From assembly GCA_041940385.1 (NCBI GenBank), contig JBGTSD010000057.1:1-19695 (forward strand): a stretch of 19,695 nt of DNA, written 5' to 3'. Under the pieces are notes generated by a model. The model had not been told where the DNA came from, made no database searches, and saw only the letters and a program-made list of their open reading frames with translations. This stretch comes from JACVCK01 sp041940385 (GTDB taxonomy: Bacteria > Planctomycetota > Phycisphaerae > Phycisphaerales > UBA1924). The translations under genes and the position numbers were made by a program. Position 1 is the first letter of the stretch. Each line of letters starts with the position of its first letter. Below are positions 19,575-19,695 of this stretch, piece by piece.

Positions 19575-19695
19575 ATGACGACCCCCATCTCCATCCGCAA
19601 CGTCACCAAACGCTTCGGCGCCACCATCGCCGTCAACGATGTCTCCCTCGAGATCGGCAAGGGACAGCTCTTCTTCCTCCTCGGCCCCTCGGGCT
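19575..19695 (+). CDS. ABC transporter ATP-binding protein, N-terminal end (runs off the window)
   Basis: Forty codons are visible. They begin ISIRNVTKRFG (about residues 5-15), the aromatic A-loop region, continue with VNDVSLEIGKGQ (about 20-31), and reach LLGPSG, the start of the Walker A P-loop, exactly at the window edge. The wording LFFLLGPSG is commonest in importer ATPases of the spermidine/putrescine, sulfate or iron type, but the specificity cannot be decided. The ATG at 19575 is 15 bp after the UbiA-family stop, consistent with the same operon. An ATG at 19561 gives only a five-codon frame. Confidence 0.88.
   Translation, partial: MTTPISIRNVTKRFGATIAVNDVSLEIGKGQLFFLLGPSG

Overview
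The window looks like chromosomal DNA of a high-GC planctomycete, probably class Phycisphaerae. The best evidence is a secreted subtilase (11452-13965, minus) that ends in a dockerin-like pair of calcium loops flanked by cysteines, a C-terminus I know from secreted Phycisphaerae proteins. Supporting evidence is the large number of exported proteins and lipoproteins, a sulfotransferase, and hairpin-rich intergenic DNA. No rRNA or marker gene is present, so the assignment is an inference.

Layout. 1-1166 (minus): the 5' end of clpB, preceded by two tiny genes with no firm function. 1313-1492 (plus): a complete tRNA-Gly(GCC) unit with promoter, tRNA and terminator. 1502-5420: a small lipoprotein (minus), then three plus-strand genes for exported proteins: an HbpS/GlcG-like protein, a protein made of two tandem YHS units, and an SMP-30/gluconolactonase-type beta-propeller with an added N-terminal beta-sandwich. 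5511-8339 (minus): a 942-residue lipoprotein that is almost entirely predicted coiled coil, with its own terminator. 8340-8889: no gene, but a compact element of five hairpins inside 30-bp inverted repeats. 8890-10979: a PAPS-dependent sulfotransferase (minus) diverging from two overlapping left-handed beta-helix acyltransferase genes, the second of which lacks the usual catalytic histidine. 11164-11436: a small conserved-looking protein of unknown function. 11452-14036: the subtilase and its promoter. 14092-15398: a TetR regulator diverging from an OsmC-family gene, with a palindrome and direct repeats between them. 15586-16089: a DUF892 (YciE/YciF-type) ferritin-like stress protein. 16314-19695: an ALG10-like GT-C membrane glycosyltransferase diverging from an apparent operon of a SAM methyltransferase, a UbiA-family enzyme resembling decaprenyl-phosphate phosphoribosyltransferase, and the start of an ABC transporter ATPase.

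Three themes connect the genes. Stress and protein quality control: ClpB, TetR/OsmC, DUF892. Envelope glycan modification: sulfotransferase, two acyltransferases, GT-C enzyme, UbiA enzyme, methyltransferase. Exported proteins of uncertain role: the HbpS-like/tandem-YHS/propeller group, the giant coiled-coil lipoprotein and the dockerin-tailed protease. I found no phage, transposase, CRISPR array or recognised defence system. The most unusual items are the giant coiled-coil lipoprotein, the tandem YHS protein with its neighbours, the nested-hairpin element, and the acyltransferase pair with one apparently inactive member.
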